Assembly: GCF_050490315.1 (NCBI RefSeq)
Contig: NZ_JBNPEO010000007.1
Location: 81,955 to 145,954, forward strand
Direction of reading: 5' to 3'
From: JBNPEO01 sp050490315
GTDB lineage: Bacteria > Actinomycetota > Actinomycetes > Actinomycetales > Micrococcaceae
Length of the DNA: 64,000 nucleotides
Positions 43,841 through 51,933 of this stretch are shown piece by piece (positions within the stretch are counted from its first letter, which is position 1; every line of letters starts with the position of its first letter). The position numbers and the translations under genes are program-made. A model generated the notes under the pieces. It was not told the origin of the DNA. It was given only the letters and a program-made list of their open reading frames with translations, and searched no databases.

Positions 43841-44437
43841 TCAGATTCTCGGTTGGATGGTGTTCTGCCAGATCGCATCAACGTTGTTGATAAGGTCCTG
43901 AAGCGTCCCTGAGTTCTCCACCACAACATCAGCAACGGCAAGACGTTCTTCCCTACTAGCTTGGGCGGCAATACGGGACTCCGCTTCTTCCCTACTCATC
44001 CCCCGGTGCTCGATCATGCGCTGAATTCGAGTCTCCTCAGGAGCGTCCACCACTATCACCAGGTCAAAACGTGAGGCCTGACCGGTCTCCACCAGCAGAG
44101 GAATGTCTTCAACCACCACAGATTCGGGGGCCGCGGCGGCGATGGCAGCTCCAGCCAAGGCGCGAACTTTTGGATGGATGATCGCGTTGAGTTTTTCTCG
44201 ACGTTCCTCATCAGCAAAAATCAGTGCGCCCAGTGCCTTCCGGTCCAATGACCCATCTGGGGCTATCACCCCAGTACCAAACTCAGCCGTCACTTCTGCC
44301 AGCCCCTGACTACCCGGTTCGACGGCGATTCGAGCCAACTCGTCGGCGTCAACCACTACCGCGCCAAGCTCCGCTAATCGATGGGAGACAGCTGACTTAC
44401 CCGAGGCAATTCCGCCTGTTAATCCGATTCGTAGCAC
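43841..44437 (-). CDS. coaE: Dephospho-CoA kinase
   Basis: A 198-residue P-loop kinase that completes coenzyme A synthesis by phosphorylating the 3'-hydroxyl of dephospho-CoA. Walker A GGIASGKS is at residues 8-15; DADELAR near 36 and the lid MIEHRGMSREEAESRIAAQ are typical. It lacks the C-terminal UPF0157 (GrpB) extension found in some actinobacterial CoaE proteins. Start ATG 44437 is 22 bp from the divergent yigZ start. coaE next to rpsA is a common actinobacterial arrangement; here yigZ has been placed between them. Confidence 0.95.
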   Translation of the reverse strand: MLRIGLTGGIASGKSAVSHRLAELGAVVVDADELARIAVEPGSQGLAEVTAEFGTGVIAPDGSLDRKALGALIFADEERREKLNAIIHPKVRALAGAAIAAAAPESVVVEDIPLLVETGQASRFDLVIVVDAPEETRIQRMIEHRGMSREEAESRIAAQASREERLAVADVVVENSGTLQDLINNVDAIWQNTIQPRI

Positions 44438-44459
44438 TCCACCAGACTAGACTGAGGCA

Positions 44460-45155
44460 GTGCCAGAACAAGAGAGCCGAGCCACCGAGTACACCACGTT
44501 GGCCAGCGGACCAGGCTTCCGGCACGAGATCGAAATCAAACGATCCCGGTTTATCACCGTGCTGCGCCGCGTTCCCGACGAAGATTCAGCCAGGTCTTTG
44601 GTGGCCGGGCTACGCAAAGAATTTCACGACGCACGCCACCACTGCTCCGCATTTGTGATTGGACCAGACCGGGACATCCAGCGCTCTAACGACGATGGCG
44701 AACCCTCCGGTACCGCTGGAATTCCCATGCTTGAGGCATTGATCAAACGCGAGACCCAGCCCGGGGTGAGCGACCTCAGCGACCTTTGTGCCGTCGTCGT
44801 CCGTTACTTTGGCGGAATATTGTTGGGCGCGGGAGGACTGGTGCGTGCGTATTCCGAGTCCGTCTCCACGGCGCTCGATGCCGCTCCCCTCGTGCAGCGC
44901 CGGCGCCTACGAATATGTTCGATGGCTGTTCCGCATGCCGCAGCTGGCAGGCTTCAGAATGACCTGCGCTCCGCTGGCTACGTGATGGGCGAGACCGGAT
45001 ACGGTGCTACAGAAACCGTCTTGCGGATTGCACTCGCTGATGATCCCCGGGCCATTGCTGACGCCACGGCCCGCCTTGCATCCTTTACCGCAGGCGTCAC
45101 CGATCTTGAGCCTGAGGGAACAGAGTGGGTCGATGTCCTCCGGTCACGCCAATAA
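44460..45155 (+). CDS. YigZ/IMPACT family protein
   Basis: A 231-residue UPF0029/YigZ protein. The N-terminal IMPACT domain has the diagnostic DARHHCSAFVIG, SNDDGEPSGTAGIPML and VVRYFGGILLGAGGLVRAYSES segments (residues about 60-140); the C-terminal DUF1949 domain follows. YigZ-family function is not well established; it is linked by homology to translation regulation. GTG 44460 leaves only 22 bp to coaE, so the divergent promoters must overlap the coding starts. Confidence 0.92.
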   Translation: MPEQESRATEYTTLASGPGFRHEIEIKRSRFITVLRRVPDEDSARSLVAGLRKEFHDARHHCSAFVIGPDRDIQRSNDDGEPSGTAGIPMLEALIKRETQPGVSDLSDLCAVVVRYFGGILLGAGGLVRAYSESVSTALDAAPLVQRRRLRICSMAVPHAAAGRLQNDLRSAGYVMGETGYGATETVLRIALADDPRAIADATARLASFTAGVTDLEPEGTEWVDVLRSRQ

Positions 45156-45273
45156 GGGCGTCTCCGCGCCGGCCGAGGCCGCAGCTTCTGGAGCCTCGGT
45201 CATCGAAGCTACAGACATCCAATTTTCCGGGATCATCGCCGCCTCTCTGTATGGGTTGCGGAAAACAAAAGAA

Positions 45274-45305
45274 AAACGGGCCCCTGCCGAAGCAGGAGCC
45301 CGTTT
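45274..45305. terminator. Terminator between yigZ and rpsA
   Basis: AAACGGGCCCCTGC and GCAGGAGCCCGTTT pair (one mismatch) around CGAA. It is 23 bp past the rpsA stop on the minus strand, with an A-run on the left giving a U-tract for rpsA; it also serves yigZ. Confidence 0.88.
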
Positions 45306-45327
45306 CTTAGCCGAAGCTAGGTGGCAA

Positions 45328-46806
45328 TTAGTTGCCGGTCAGCTTCTCGCGCAGTGCTGCGAGAGCTTCGTCGGATGCCAAGGTACCACCGGAGGTTGCC
45401 TCCGAAGCGGCCGGCTCCGAGGAGTAGCTCGTGGTGCCCGAGTCGGACTCACCAGCTGTTGCAGCTGCTGCGTCGTCGGCAGCGTGCTGAGCAACCTGCT
45501 TCTTGTGAGCTTCCCAGCGAGTCTGAGCGTCAGCGTACTGCTGCTCCCAAGCTGCGCGCTGAGTCTCGTAGCCTTCAAGCCACTCGTTGGACTCCGGGTC
45601 GAAGCCCTCCGGGTACTTGTAGTTGCCTTCTTCGTCGTACTCTGCGGCCATACCGTACAGAGCAGGATCGAATTCGGTGCTCTCAGCGTCTACACCCTCG
45701 TTAGCCTGCTTGAGGGAGAGGGAGATGCGGCGACGCTCGAGGTCGATGTCGATAACCTTGACGAACAGCTCGTCACCAACGGAGACAACCTGCTCTGCCA
45801 ACTCAACGTGGCGTACTGCCAACTCAGAGATGTGCACGAGGCCTTCGATTCCGTCTTCAACGCGAACGAACGCACCGAACGGAACGAGCTTGGTGACCTT
45901 ACCCGGAACAACCTGGCCGAGGGCGTGGGTGCGGGCGAAGGTCTGCCACGGATCTTCCTGCGTAGCCTTGAGGGACAAGGAAACGCGCTCGCGATCCAGA
46001 TCCACTTCGAGAACCTCGACAGTAACTTCCTGGCCAACTTCGACAACCTCGGACGGGTGGTCGATGTGCTTCCAAGACAGCTCGGAAACGTGAACCAAAC
46101 CATCTACGCCGCCAAGGTCCACGAATGCACCGAAGTTGACGATGGAGGAAACAACGCCGGGACGAACCTGGCCCTTTTCCAGCTTGTTGAGGAACGTGGA
46201 GCGAACCTCGGACTGAGTCTGCTCGAGCCATGCACGGCGGGACAGAACAACGTTGTTGCGGTTCTTGTCCAGTTCGATGATCTTGGCTTCGATCTGCTGA
46301 CCGATGTACGGAGCCAGGTCGCGCACACGGCGCATCTCGACGAGGGAAGCGGGCAAGAAGCCGCGCAGACCGATGTCGAGGATAAGACCACCCTTGACAA
46401 CTTCGATGACGGTACCGGTAACGACGCCGTCTTCTTCCTTGACCTTCTCGATGTCGCCCCAGGCACGCTCGTACTGAGCACGCTTCTTGGAGAGAATCAG
46501 ACGGCCTTCTTTGTCTTCCTTGGTGAGAACCAAAGCTTCAACCTGATCGCCAACGGAGACAACGTCTCCGGGATCAACATCGTGCTTGATGGAAAGCTCA
46601 CGGGAGGGGATGACACCTTCGGTCTTGTAACCGATGTCGAGCAGAACTTCGTCGCGGTCAACCTTAACAACGGTACCTTCAACGAGATCTCCGTCGTTGA
46701 AGTACTTGATGGTGGCGTCGACAGCTGCGAGGAAGTCTTCAGCGGTACCGATGTCGTTAATTGCGACTACGGGGGTACCGGACTTCTCGGTAGAGGTGAT
46801 GGTCAT
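45328..46806 (-). CDS. rpsA: 30S ribosomal protein S1
   Basis: A 492-residue S1 protein with four S1 (OB-fold) RNA-binding repeats: about residues 35-105 (GTVVKVDRDEVLLDIGYKTEGVIP), 120-190, 205-280 (VSSIVNFGAFVDLGGVDGLVHVS) and 290-365 (VTKLVPFGAFVRVEDGIEGLVHIS). The Glu/Ala/Ser-rich tail is actinobacteria-like. The last two repeats carry the usual FGAFV and GLVH motifs. A good sigma-70-type promoter lies about 130 bp upstream. The 714-codon plus-strand frame opposite this gene is an artefact of its codon bias. Confidence 0.98.
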   Translation of the reverse strand: MTITSTEKSGTPVVAINDIGTAEDFLAAVDATIKYFNDGDLVEGTVVKVDRDEVLLDIGYKTEGVIPSRELSIKHDVDPGDVVSVGDQVEALVLTKEDKEGRLILSKKRAQYERAWGDIEKVKEEDGVVTGTVIEVVKGGLILDIGLRGFLPASLVEMRRVRDLAPYIGQQIEAKIIELDKNRNNVVLSRRAWLEQTQSEVRSTFLNKLEKGQVRPGVVSSIVNFGAFVDLGGVDGLVHVSELSWKHIDHPSEVVEVGQEVTVEVLEVDLDRERVSLSLKATQEDPWQTFARTHALGQVVPGKVTKLVPFGAFVRVEDGIEGLVHISELAVRHVELAEQVVSVGDELFVKVIDIDLERRRISLSLKQANEGVDAESTEFDPALYGMAAEYDEEGNYKYPEGFDPESNEWLEGYETQRAAWEQQYADAQTRWEAHKKQVAQHAADDAAAATAGESDSGTTSYSSEPAASEATSGGTLASDEALAALREKLTGN

Positions 46807-46935
46807 GTAGTAGGGGCTCCGATGTGGATAGAAAGTCGGTCAGGCAGACCAGCCAATTCTGATTGGCAGAAATGGCACTGCAACGGTCATCCTGAAATGT
46901 TGGATTGTTCGCGCACACGTAGTGCACGCCCGTTT

Positions 46936-46965
46936 ATTGTAGTAGCCAAAGCAAAGCTGGGTCAA
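46936..46965 (-). promoter_or_regulatory. rpsA promoter
   Basis: On the minus strand TTGACC (46965-46960) and TACAAT (46941-46936) are 18 bp apart, close to the housekeeping consensus. It predicts an untranslated leader of about 120 nt. Confidence 0.75.
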
Positions 46966-47004
46966 AGTGGGCACAGCTGTCCTGCGCTGCGGTCGCGGTG
47001 CGGA

Positions 47005-48321
47005 TTAGAAGTGCGTGAGGCAGTGCACAGGGCGTTCGACGGCGAAGAGCAAGGACGCACGCATGGCCGCACCGGCGGTGCGCTCCACCAAACGGCCTGC
47101 AGCGAGCAAGCTCACCGGGTTCACGCCACCAAGGTAGATCGATGCTAGAGCCGAAGCGTCGAGTTCAAGGTCCGCGACAACACCCCCGTTTTCCGCGTCA
47201 GCTTCAGTGATCAGCTCTACTGTGGGGACGCTGCCGTTCACGTCCAGCAGGTAGAGTCCACTGGCAAATTCGAGCGGATCTTCAACCTTGATAACCAAGC
47301 GATCATCCACCGCATAGCGGCGGGCGCTCAGTGCTGCCTGTGTGTCCAAAATGCGTAGCCAAAGGAGGTCCAGATAACCAGCACTCTTGATGCAGCGAGG
47401 ATCAGTCAAGGCCCATGCGAGCGGGTCATCAATAGGTGCTTGATTCCAAACAATGCGCTCCACCAGGTCGATGCTGGCGAGGAATTGCCAGAGTTCCAGG
47501 TAGGCGGCGTCCGTTGCGGCTACGATGTCTACAATTTCCATGGTGGCGGGTTCGGTTTCCCACCCCATGAACTTGTAGGACACGTAGCCGTCGGGTGAAC
47601 CATCTGCGCCGTAGTGAACGGCTGCTCGAATGGAGTGATCAACCTTGCCGTCGCTGCCGTGTTCACCGGCGATGCGAAGCCGGTAGATCTCTTGACGGTC
47701 CACTGAGCCTGGAGTGGCGCGGTGAACTCGGGCAAAAATGCTGGGGGCAAGTTCCAGCAGGACCTTGGGCTCCACAATTTCTACGCTGCCGGTGGCTTCG
47801 TGACGCAGTTTAAAGCGAGCAGAAGTGTCAATTTTCAGGCGGCGTTCATAGCTGGTCACACCAAATCCGAAGCGACCGTAGATGCTGCCTTCTGAAGCGG
47901 TCAGAGCGGCTACTGCCAGCCCATCATCTTTGGCTCGCTCAAGCTCGGCCAGCATCATTCCGCGCAGCAATCCACGCCGGCGGTGGGTTGGCCGCACCGT
48001 GACATCAGTGATGAGCAGCGCGTCTTGGAGTTGGCCGAAGCCAACGTTGATGCTCTTACGGAAGGTGGCGAATGTGGCAACGGGAACGTCAGCTGGCAGG
48101 GAATGAGCTGCGGGTTCTCCGTTCTGGTAGACACCCGTCAGCACCATCTGGTCTACCAGAAGAGTGGCTAGTGAAGCATCAACGAGCTCCTCAGTGACAC
48201 GGGACTCGTGAAAACCGAAAGAAACAGCTTGATACCAGTTTTTGGCACGGCCATATTTGGGCGAGTCCTTGGCTGGAGTGGGCAGGCGGTGGATGGTGTA
48301 TTTCTGCTGTTCAGTGGCCAC
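47005..48321 (-). CDS. Eis-like GNAT N-acetyltransferase
   Basis: A 438-residue protein with the tripartite Eis layout: an N-terminal GNAT domain with the acetyl-CoA loop VRPTHRRRGLLRGMM (residues 109-123), a second GNAT-like domain, and a C-terminal sterol-carrier-like domain (from about 300). SIYGRFGFG near 147-154 is the characteristic Eis segment. The chain ends in phenylalanine, as in Eis proteins, whose terminal carboxylate takes part in catalysis. Eis enzymes acetylate amines, including aminoglycosides; whether this one does cannot be told. GTG 48321 with AGGG about 7 bp upstream. Confidence 0.9.
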   Translation of the reverse strand: MATEQQKYTIHRLPTPAKDSPKYGRAKNWYQAVSFGFHESRVTEELVDASLATLLVDQMVLTGVYQNGEPAAHSLPADVPVATFATFRKSINVGFGQLQDALLITDVTVRPTHRRRGLLRGMMLAELERAKDDGLAVAALTASEGSIYGRFGFGVTSYERRLKIDTSARFKLRHEATGSVEIVEPKVLLELAPSIFARVHRATPGSVDRQEIYRLRIAGEHGSDGKVDHSIRAAVHYGADGSPDGYVSYKFMGWETEPATMEIVDIVAATDAAYLELWQFLASIDLVERIVWNQAPIDDPLAWALTDPRCIKSAGYLDLLWLRILDTQAALSARRYAVDDRLVIKVEDPLEFASGLYLLDVNGSVPTVELITEADAENGGVVADLELDASALASIYLGGVNPVSLLAAGRLVERTAGAAMRASLLFAVERPVHCLTHF

Positions 48322-48462
48322 TCCTAGACCCTAGCGAACAAGACGGCAGCGGACAACGCAGGATGCCGGGAGCGGTGGTGACTCTGACGAATGAGGATTG
48401 TCGACAGCCGGGCCAAGTCAGACCGGGCCAAGGCACCCGCTACGGTTTTACCCAAGGTGAAC

Positions 48463-49917
48463 TCAGAGTGTGGCCAATGGAGGTAACCACGACGGTTCCC
48501 AGTCTTGGGTTTCACTTTCGTATTTCTTACCGTGCGGTGAGATCCAGCCGGGTGGTTCATGCTTGCCGGCCAGCGTCGGCCGCCACGTGGTTCCGTGTTT
48601 GAGCCGGTGATGCTTTTTGCACGGCTGGCCAAGGTTGCTGATGCCGGTGGTTCCACCGCTGGCCCATGAATGGATGTGGTCGGCTTCGTTATCCAAAGAA
48701 TTGTTTCGGCAGCCAGGGAAGGGGCATTTCCCGTCTCTCATTCGAAGCCATTGCCGCATAGCTTTAGGCACCCGGTAACTGTTCCGTCCGATTTCCAACG
48801 GTGCGCCGTCTCGTGGATCAACAAGCACTCGCATAAACGAATCGCACCCCTCGGCCACCAGTTCCCGTGCCATGGCAGGTGAAATCGGACCGTAACCGTC
48901 GAGGATGGCTGGTTCCTCGGTGACACCCATGAGCGCCATTACGGGGACGGTGACCAGTACCTGCGCTTGAGGTGTAGGAACCTCGGCGCTGGCACCTCCG
49001 AGCAACCAGGCCGCGGCAACATCCACACGTAACTGGGAAAGAGTTCTTTGCTCCCTCGTGTTTTCAGGAGTACTCCCCTGCAACTCTCGGGCGGCCGCGG
49101 TGGCTCGGTTCCAAATCGCCAACGCCTTATCCGCGGGCAGGTACGCCGACAGCCAGGCCATTCCGTCGCGGTCCGGGGTGAATTCTAAGTGCCGGTCAGC
49201 TTCGCCCTTCGCATGCCGGGCGGTGATGCTGTCCGGATGGTGGCGTTCACGCCAGTTTCTCACCTTGGCCCGAAAGCGGACCGGCACGAGTTCCCCTGCG
49301 GGACACCCGCGGGCGGGGTTCTTAGCGTCGGGATCGAAAAAGTGCCGCTCAACATCGGACGCAACCCCCGGTTCGAGCCCCTCGACCTCTGAGCACACCA
49401 CTCGAGCATGTTGGTACGAAATCTTCCCCGTTGCAAGAGATTTCAGCGTCAACGGCAACATACTGGTTAGGCGTCGCGCTTCTTCAAGCAACCCGCCGGC
49501 TGAAGCCTCACTGACCGTCAGCGCGCATGCCACCTCGGCCACCAAACTCATTTGCACAATGGCCACCTCATGCGGCTGGACAGTGGGTGAAAGAGTTGCG
49601 GCGGTTCCGCGCGAAAGATCATCGAGCAACCGGACTTTGAGCGTTGCCAGTCGCGCCTCGATCCGGGCCACGGAGGTCAGCCCGTCAAGTGCGGCCTCAA
49701 CTTGATCCTGTAACGGGTCAGGGCCAACTTTCTTGGAATCGGTGAAGGAATCCGCAACCAGACCTGTTCCGGCCACCGGGTCGGCGCTAAGGGAAGGAGT
49801 CCTCACGGAGGTACTAGTAACGGGTCCAGAACATCCCAGTTCGCGTACCGAAGCCAGCAGCGCCTCGTACGCGCCCTGACTTTCGAGTGTCAACGCTGAG
49901 AAGTTCTCCATACGCAC
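48463..49917 (-). CDS. DUF222 protein with C-terminal HNH nuclease domain (13E12-type)
   Basis: A 484-residue protein: a long helical DUF222 region (residues about 60-350) and a C-terminal HNH endonuclease domain with CPFPGCRNN, EADHIHSWASGG, TGISNLGQPCKKHHRLKH. This is the 13E12 repeat family, present in many copies in actinobacterial genomes and often variable between strains. The function is unknown; a mobile-element or defence origin is often suspected. It is the last gene before the composition change and the mobile region. A GTG at 49917 or ATG at 49911 could start it; neither has a clear ribosome binding site. Confidence 0.88.
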   Translation of the reverse strand: MRMENFSALTLESQGAYEALLASVRELGCSGPVTSTSVRTPSLSADPVAGTGLVADSFTDSKKVGPDPLQDQVEAALDGLTSVARIEARLATLKVRLLDDLSRGTAATLSPTVQPHEVAIVQMSLVAEVACALTVSEASAGGLLEEARRLTSMLPLTLKSLATGKISYQHARVVCSEVEGLEPGVASDVERHFFDPDAKNPARGCPAGELVPVRFRAKVRNWRERHHPDSITARHAKGEADRHLEFTPDRDGMAWLSAYLPADKALAIWNRATAAARELQGSTPENTREQRTLSQLRVDVAAAWLLGGASAEVPTPQAQVLVTVPVMALMGVTEEPAILDGYGPISPAMARELVAEGCDSFMRVLVDPRDGAPLEIGRNSYRVPKAMRQWLRMRDGKCPFPGCRNNSLDNEADHIHSWASGGTTGISNLGQPCKKHHRLKHGTTWRPTLAGKHEPPGWISPHGKKYESETQDWEPSWLPPLATL

Positions 49918-50239
49918 AGCTTTGCAGGGGTCGTAGACAATGCGGACCCGCGATCTGCGCTATGTGGATAACTTCCCAAAATTTGTTTTGTTCGTCAGTC
50001 TGGATCCGTCAGATGAGGGAAGCAGCGTCTCGCTGTGGGGGTAGTCGTAGTACTCGCCGAAAATCGGGCGGATATGGATGGGCCTTGGGGCTTCACGTTC
50101 GGCCTTGAGGGCCCTCGGTATGGTGGTTCGCGCTAGGCGCGTGATCCTAATCTATGACGGCGGGTGGGTTGAAAATGCTCGCGGAGTGCGACTACTTCGG
50201 CATGCGTTGTTCAGAAGCCGACTGCACTCCGTGGGGCTA
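49918..50239. other. 322-bp boundary region between core genome and mobile DNA
   Basis: No gene seen. The left part is core-like; the right 80 bp contain the Tn402-like terminal sequence at 50203-50230 and a facing near-inverted copy starting CGGAGTGC at 50183. No tRNA or other integration target is visible. This is where G+C content rises. Confidence 0.5.
50203..50230. repeat. Degenerate Tn402/Tn5053-like terminal sequence (possible old IRi)
   Basis: TTCAGAAGCCGACTGCAC at 50210-50227 differs by one base from the corresponding part of the known Tn402/Tn5053 (class 1 integron) IRi end. The outer bases (TGCG in place of TGTC) have diverged. It points the same way as the intact end at 50958. 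Only 10 bp separate it from the stop of the broken resolvase gene, the place of IRi relative to tniR when cargo is absent. Confidence 0.55.
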
Positions 50240-50853
50240 TCAAGAGATCACAGACTCGTTGGTGTTGGTGTCCTGGCTGGCGTGTCGGTAGAGCGTCGCG
50301 CGGCTCCACCCGACCAGGCGTGCCGCATCCTCGGCGGTTCGCCCCTTCGCTCGGGCATCCTTCGCGATCGCGAGTTTGTCGGCGATCACCTTCGGGTCTG
50401 AGAGAGGCCGACCGAAGCGGGTGCCGGATTGTCGGGCCGCGGCGATCCCGGCGTTTACACGCTCCACAATCAACTCGCGCTGGTACTCGGCCAGGGAAGC
50501 CAGGAAGTTCAGCATCATCCGCCCGGTCGATGTCGCCGGGTCGATGTCGCCGGGTCGATCCCGTCCGAAATGGACCGGACGTTCACGCCGCGTCCGCGCA
50601 GCAGGTTCACGGTGTTCAGGACATCGATCAGGGAGCGGCCGAGCCGGTCGACCCTCCAGACCACCACCGTGTCCCCGGCCTCGGCGTACTCGAGAAGCCT
50701 TTTCATCCCGGGCCGATCGATTGCCGTTCTGCTGCCGGAAGTGACATCGGCGAACACATCGCGCTTCTCCACCCCAGCATTTATCAGTGCGTCAAGCTGA
50801 AGCTGCGCATCCTGGCTCGACGTGCTCACCCGCGTGTATCCCAAATGTCTCAC
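50240..50853 (-). pseudogene. Serine recombinase (resolvase/invertase), frameshifted
   Basis: Two minus-strand frames together make one serine resolvase of about 200 residues. The upstream part (50515-50853) holds the catalytic domain: YTRVSTSSQD with S10, GDTVVVWRVDRLGRSL and SISDGIDPATST. The downstream part (50240-50518) continues with MMLNFLASLAEYQRELIVERV and the C-terminal helix-turn-helix (AEDAARLVGWSRATLYRH). A 14-bp tandem duplication at the join shifts the frame; removing one copy restores DPATSTGRMMLNF. GTG 50853 is the likely original start. The most likely identity is a tniR of an older Tn402-like element; a resolvase of another transposon is possible. Confidence 0.88.
50527..50554. 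repeat. 14-bp tandem duplication that breaks the resolvase
   Basis: TCGATGTCGCCGGG occurs twice in direct succession (50527-50540 and 50541-50554), followed by a partial third copy TCGAT. The extra 14 bp change the reading frame and create a stop 5 codons later. Confidence 0.9.
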
Positions 50854-50957
50854 ACGCTCATTTTGCGTCAGAAAACCTCTTCGCGGCAATCACTTGAGAC
50901 GCTTTATGGTGAGAGCCCTTTTTGAGACATATTGGGCCCTTTGCCCTCGGGCCGGGC
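50854..50957. other. Candidate res region of the broken resolvase
   Basis: AT-richer 104 bp between the resolvase start and the intact transposon end. TGTCTCA (50846-50852), TTGAGAC (50894-50900) and TTGAGACA (50922-50929) give repeated, partly inverted half-sites, as in resolvase binding sites. No gene. Confidence 0.4.
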
Positions 50958-51006
50958 TGTCAGTTTCAGAAGTCGTCTGCACCGAATGTCAGAAGTCGTC
51001 TGCACC
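50958..51006. repeat. Transposon terminal region (IRi) with two 18-bp repeats
   Basis: The end begins TGTCAGTTTCAGAAGTCGTC. The 18-bp sequence TCAGAAGTCGTCTGCACC occurs at 50966-50983 and again at 50989-51006, a 23-bp period. Tn402/Tn5053 ends carry the same kind of terminal repeat plus internal copies, which TniA binds. Confidence 0.85.
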
Positions 51007-51112
51007 CGGAGTCGGTTGGGTTGGAACTGTACAGTTTAACGCGGGATGACAGCGGGCGCTTTGTGGCAGCCCTGCCCCCGCGTCATGTCAGAACGCCGGG
51101 AGGACCAGCGCT

Positions 51113-51859
51113 TCAGAGTCCGTCCCGGGGTGCGGTCGCTTGCTGTGCCTTCTGGTGGAACCATTCGATGTGTTCTTGCAGGAGGCGGGCTGCGAGTTCT
51201 CCGTCGTGCGCCTGGACGGCGTCGAAGATGTGGTGGTGTTGGGTTCGTAGCGTGGCGATGACGTCCGGCCATGTTTCCATGGCGTCCATCGCGCCTTTGA
51301 CGTAGCCGATGATGGATCCGGACAGGGATTCCATCATGGTGGCCACCACCGCGTTCCCGGCGAGCGAGCTCAACGCCACGTGGAAGCGGGCGTCGAGTTC
51401 GTGGAACGCGGCGCGGTCAATGTCGGGATCGTCCATGGCGTGCAGAAGCTGGGATGCCTGCTCTAGGTCTTCGTCGCCTCCGGTGCGGGCAGCGCCGGCA
51501 CGGGCGGTCCAGGTTTCGAGCAGGATACGGGTCTGGACAATGTCCGCGACCGGGAGCCGGTTGGTGGCGACGTGCAGCCGCAGGGCCGACGACAGGCCCG
51601 CGGAAGGATCGGAAATGACGATGGCTCCGGAGGTGGGCCCGGACCCGACGGAGCTTCGCAGGATTCCCATGGCGTCCAGGACCCGGATGGCCTCGCGTAC
51701 TGAGGCCCGTGAGATGCCGTAGTTTTCGGCGAGTGTGCGTTCGCCCGGGAGGCGGTCCCCGACCGTGATTTTGCCCGAGCGCAGGTCCGCTTCGATGTCT
51801 TTCAGGAGCGCGTCATGGGTGCGACGGCGGGGGGTTGCTCCTGCTTCGGCGGTGCTCAC
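51113..51859 (-). CDS. FadR-family (GntR/FCD) regulator, probable lactate repressor
   Basis: A 248-residue regulator: GntR winged helix-turn-helix at residues about 14-80 (DRLPGERTLAENYGISRASVREAIRVLDAMGIL) and an FCD ligand-binding domain after 100 with FHELDARFHVALSSLAGN and conserved histidines (H in TQHHHIFDAV). FCD regulators commonly bind carboxylic acids; LldR-type members respond to lactate. It follows the lactate permease on the same strand, and FadR-type operator sites lie in the permease/lutA promoter region, which supports a lactate role. GTG 51859 has AGGA 7 bp upstream; the longer frame overlaps the permease gene and is rejected. Confidence 0.88.
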   Translation of the reverse strand: MSTAEAGATPRRRTHDALLKDIEADLRSGKITVGDRLPGERTLAENYGISRASVREAIRVLDAMGILRSSVGSGPTSGAIVISDPSAGLSSALRLHVATNRLPVADIVQTRILLETWTARAGAARTGGDEDLEQASQLLHAMDDPDIDRAAFHELDARFHVALSSLAGNAVVATMMESLSGSIIGYVKGAMDAMETWPDVIATLRTQHHHIFDAVQAHDGELAARLLQEHIEWFHQKAQQATAPRDGL

Positions 51860-51879
51860 GGTTGGTTCCTTAAGGGCCG

Positions 51880-51914
51880 GCAGTGTGCGGGCCTGGGGGC
51901 GGCCCGCACACTGC
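51880..51914 (-). terminator. Hairpin between lldP and its regulator gene
   Basis: Perfect 14-bp stem GCAGTGTGCGGGCC with its complement and a 7-base loop, 20 bp past the permease stop and 21 bp before the regulator start. No T-run, so it may reduce rather than stop read-through into the regulator. Confidence 0.65.
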
Positions 51915-51933
51915 GTCTTGAGTAGGCGGGACG

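Noticed and set aside
45004..47148. 714-codon plus-strand open frame opposite rpsA
   Set aside because: It runs antisense to a certain ribosomal protein S1 gene, has no recognisable domain and arises from the codon bias of rpsA.
48324..48656. 110-codon minus-strand frame downstream of the DUF222 gene
   Set aside because: Overlaps the HNH-coding end in another frame, with low-complexity Arg/Thr/Pro-rich translation and no start signal.
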